NCBI GenBank assembly: GCA_013398955.1
Contig: VWPU01003071.1
Coordinates: 1-64,000, forward strand
Length of the DNA: 64,000 nt
Source: Callaeas wilsoni
Lineage: Eukaryota; Chordata; Aves; Passeriformes; Callaeidae
Direction: 5' to 3'
Shown piece after piece: positions 61,655 through 64,000 of this stretch. The position numbers were made by a program, and so were the translations under genes. The stretch's first letter is position 1; each line of letters opens with the position of its first letter. The notes below the pieces were generated by a model. It made no database searches, was not told where the DNA came from, and was given only the letters and a program-made list of their open reading frames with translations.

Positions 61655-62034
61655 TGTCACGGTGATGTCCCAGAGGAATGACACGGAGTCCGGTGTCCAG
61701 GTAGAACAAAGCGCTGCAGAGGGTTTTTTATTATTCTACAAAGCGACTTATATCTTTTAGCTTACTTGAAGTTTTACAACAGTGTCAAAACTCTATTGGA
61801 CCTCTGGTCCACCATCTGCCAAGTTCATTGGTTAATTCTGATGTCACCTATATCACAATGTTTACCTACACAAGAATGTAAGCAAATGCAGGTGCACAGA
61901 GCTTAATTGGTTTTAGAAAACTCCAAGGATTGTTTATAATATTTTAGCCTGGGAATAGAGAGAAAGAGAAAATTCTCACACAAACTCTGGGAAAGTTAGA
62001 AGGTTTCCCTGCTAACAGCTTTTCAGCAGTGACA
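61655..62034 (-). mobile_element. Solo LTR, class II (ERVK/alpharetrovirus-like), 380 bp
   Basis: The element begins TGTCAC and ends GTGACA on the plus strand, a perfect 6-bp terminal inverted repeat. It is flanked by exact 6-bp target duplications ACAATG. Six-base duplications are typical of class II avian retroviruses. The minus strand is the coding sense: a TATA-like TATAAG at 61,752-61,747 is followed 14 bases later by AATAAA at 61,732-61,727, then a pyrimidine-rich U5 of about 60 bp to the end. A TATA box and polyadenylation signal this close imply a very short R region, as in alpharetroviruses. No internal retroviral sequence remains. The boundaries are seen directly; the class is inferred. 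Confidence 0.9.
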
Positions 62035-62040
62035 ACAATG
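62035..62040. repeat. Right target-site duplication of the 380-bp LTR
   Basis: ACAATG directly after GTGACA, identical to the left copy. Confidence 0.85.
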
Positions 62041-64000
62041 CAACCCTTTTGCTAGCAGATTCACACTGCAGTTTCTACATTCTATTTATAGGAAGTTTGA
62101 AAGATGAGGCTTTAAGAAACAAAACAAGAAATCAGATTTGCCTAAGAAATGCAGCTAGTCATGTTCCTGAGCACCTCTGCACTGACCTGAGCTGTCATGT
62201 TCTGAAGGGCAGATGCTTGGAGTAGGCTCCTGATTTCCATGGGCTTGATCACTGTCCCCAGCTAATCCAAGAAGCCAACATGACTGTTACTTTCTTTCCT
62301 CTCCACTTGAATCTGTCAGTATGCTCCACTCTGATGGAAAGCCAGGGCATGCAGGACTGACCACAGCTGCTCATCAACCAGCCCCCATGTCCTTCCCTCT
62401 CCCCTGGCTTTCAAACTAGGATGCAGCCTTTTAGTTAGTGGCTGCCAGACACAGCTGTTAGAGATGTGATGTCACAGCAAGGCTGCAGGACCCAGCAATG
62501 TGGGTGTAATTGAACAGTTATGAGTGAGGTGTAGGACATTTCCCGGGGAACCGATAACCAGCCGGGAGGAGTTAATGGCCCACATTGTGCTTTGGCTCAT
62601 TAAATGCTAGCAGATATTAATCCCCAGAGAACATTCCTGATGGGAGCTGGTGCTGCTATTTGAAATGAGATGAAGCTGTATTTTGTTATCTGTGTGCTTA
62701 CCTGTTTGCTCTCACATGTGTTATGAGTTTGATGGTGATCTCTTTTCTCTTTGCCAGAATGAGCCAAAGGAGTTCTAAATCTCCTCTGCAAGCCCTGGTA
62801 AAAGTCCCGAAGTCACCAGGTGGGAGCAGGCTGTTCCTGCACTGCAGTGCCTAGTTGTGCTAATTCCTGGCTCATGGGCCAACCCCAGATTCCCTTACTG
62901 AGTCAGTTCTACACTAGCATGGGAGTTTTCTCCTTTTCCATACATGATGCAATAAACTCTGAGAGAGGGAAATGGAGAGAGAACAACTTATGATGCCTTC
63001 TAAACCTATTCAGGGAAACTTCAAGGAGTTCTGTAACGTATAAACTAAAATTAATTACTCCTTAAAGCGAGCTGTTCCACAAACTGTTTCTGGGGGGGAA
63101 AAAAAAAACAAGATATAAGGCAAACAAGCAGCTATTTTTGGAGGACATAAAAATATAATAACAGAAGTTATTGATGGGTATACCCTTGTCAGAGAAGCTC
63201 AATAACTTTATCAACTCAATCACATCCTCGGTCTTTTACAGCTTCTCAACAGTAATGGCAGCCCAATAAAAAGAGATTGCATACAGTTTATGTCACTTTT
63301 TGTACATTTTAAAGTTATTTTATTTCCTACTCAGAAGGGAAATACTTTCTGGGAACATCATACTGAAAAATCAAAGCTCCTCTTTCCAGCTTTTCTCCTA
63401 AAATATAACAGAGACAGCATTGAGAATCAGCATCAATATAAGCAGCTCCTGCTGAGCTGTCCACTGGGAATTACCTGAAAATCATTTCTTATAGAACTCC
63501 ATTGACAGTGATAAAATTACACCAAAAGTGAATTTGGTCCTGCCTACCAGGAGGAAGGACAGAATCACGGTAGGTACTGTGGTACTTGCATCTGAACATA
63601 CTAGTGGGTTTGGAATTTTTCTCTTTGTATCTGGGCTGGGAATATGAGGAAAAATCATTAAGGACAGAAGGAATTAACAAGGCAGAGGCTAAGGGCAGCT
63701 ATCCAGTGACATTCTGTCGTTATCTATGTGCCCAGAGCACTTGCCATGAACTCATTAAATAAACCTCGCTGTTCTATAGCTGGTGAGAAATGCTCATTTG
63801 CATTACTTTACAGAGACAGTACTTTTCAAATTAAAAGTTGGATAAACATAGGTTCCTGTTGTAGAAAAATTCCGCTTAACAACTGGACTGTCTCTGGAAG
63901 ACAAGAGGTTTGAGAAGGTTGTTTTTGTTCTGTTTCCTTGTACTGGTAGTCTCGGCAAGAACAGGGAAATTAAGCAAGGCTGGCCATATTCAACAAGGCC
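62041..64000. other. Unique sequence with candidate enhancer-like block, no supportable gene
   Basis: No repeat was recognised. The part at about 62,420-62,760 is repeat-free, of mixed composition and rich in homeodomain-type cores (GTAATTGAA, GGAGTTAATGG, GATATTAATCCCC). That resembles conserved regulatory DNA. A 40-bp plus-strand exon-like segment follows at 62,758-62,797. The rest, to the right edge, is AT-rich without a convincing frame. Confidence 0.45.
62758..62797 (+). CDS. Possible 40-bp micro-exon with ATG (plus strand)
   Basis: A strong acceptor (GATCTCTTTTCTCTTTGCCAG) ends at 62,757, and a donor-like CCCTG/GTAAAA follows 62,797. Between them lies an ATG at 62,759 whose frame (MSQRSSKSPLQAL) crosses the donor. 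It could be a small first coding or untranslated exon of a gene continuing right, but nothing in the next 1.2 kb confirms it. Confidence 0.15.

Noticed and set aside
1..64000. CRISPR arrays, operons, riboswitches, tRNA or rRNA genes
   Set aside because: No regularly spaced repeats, ribosome-binding sites with tight gene packing, or cloverleaf/box A-B patterns were seen; the DNA is clearly vertebrate.

Overview
The window looks like nuclear DNA of a bird. The reasons are several CR1 LINE 3' ends, which have the avian layout and end in degenerate ATTCTRTG-type octamers, and one solo LTR of a type I recognise from bird genomes. The DNA is AT-rich, gene-poor and intron-like or intergenic. There are no bacterial-style operons, no CRISPR array and no RNA gene I can support. 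Open reading frames of 100-130 codons occur on all six frames at about the rate expected by chance for 64 kb, so ORF length alone was not accepted as evidence of a gene.

Layout from left to right. Positions 1-300 are the right part of a CpG island that continues beyond the window. It contains a minus-strand ATG frame that ends exactly at a GTGAGT splice donor, so a gene may run leftwards out of the window. Positions 300-35,000 are mostly unique AT-rich DNA with three short CR1 tails (5.7, 8.2 and 27.2 kb), a 52-bp tandem duplication (5.3 kb), a GC-rich patch with a G-quadruplex motif (8.4-8.8 kb), homopolymer and A/C-rich low-complexity tracts, and a few blocks that look like conserved non-coding elements. 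Positions about 34,990-36,786 hold the largest element, a decayed CR1 fragment of about 1.8 kb (3' part of the reverse transcriptase ORF plus the 3' UTR). Positions 36,800-52,500 are again unique, with an AT microsatellite at 38.1 kb, a CR1 tail at 43.1 kb and a perfect 15-bp hairpin at 43.98 kb.

The right part, 52.5-64 kb, carries the best structure. Two solo LTRs can be delimited to the base. One is a 1,078-bp ERVL-like LTR on the plus strand (57,275-58,352), with 5-bp target duplications GCTGA. The other is a 380-bp ERVK/alpharetrovirus-like LTR on the minus strand (61,655-62,034), with 6-bp duplications ACAATG. A minus-strand exon-like segment at 52,534-52,727 has a good acceptor, coding-type third positions and a stop. 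Weaker exon-like pieces on the same strand lie at 55.8, 58.7 and 61.0 kb, so a multi-exon minus-strand gene entering from the right is possible but unproven. I could not name any protein. I found no convincing new biological system. The items most worth checking are the minus-strand exon set, the CpG-island transcript, the two dated LTR insertions and the candidate regulatory blocks.
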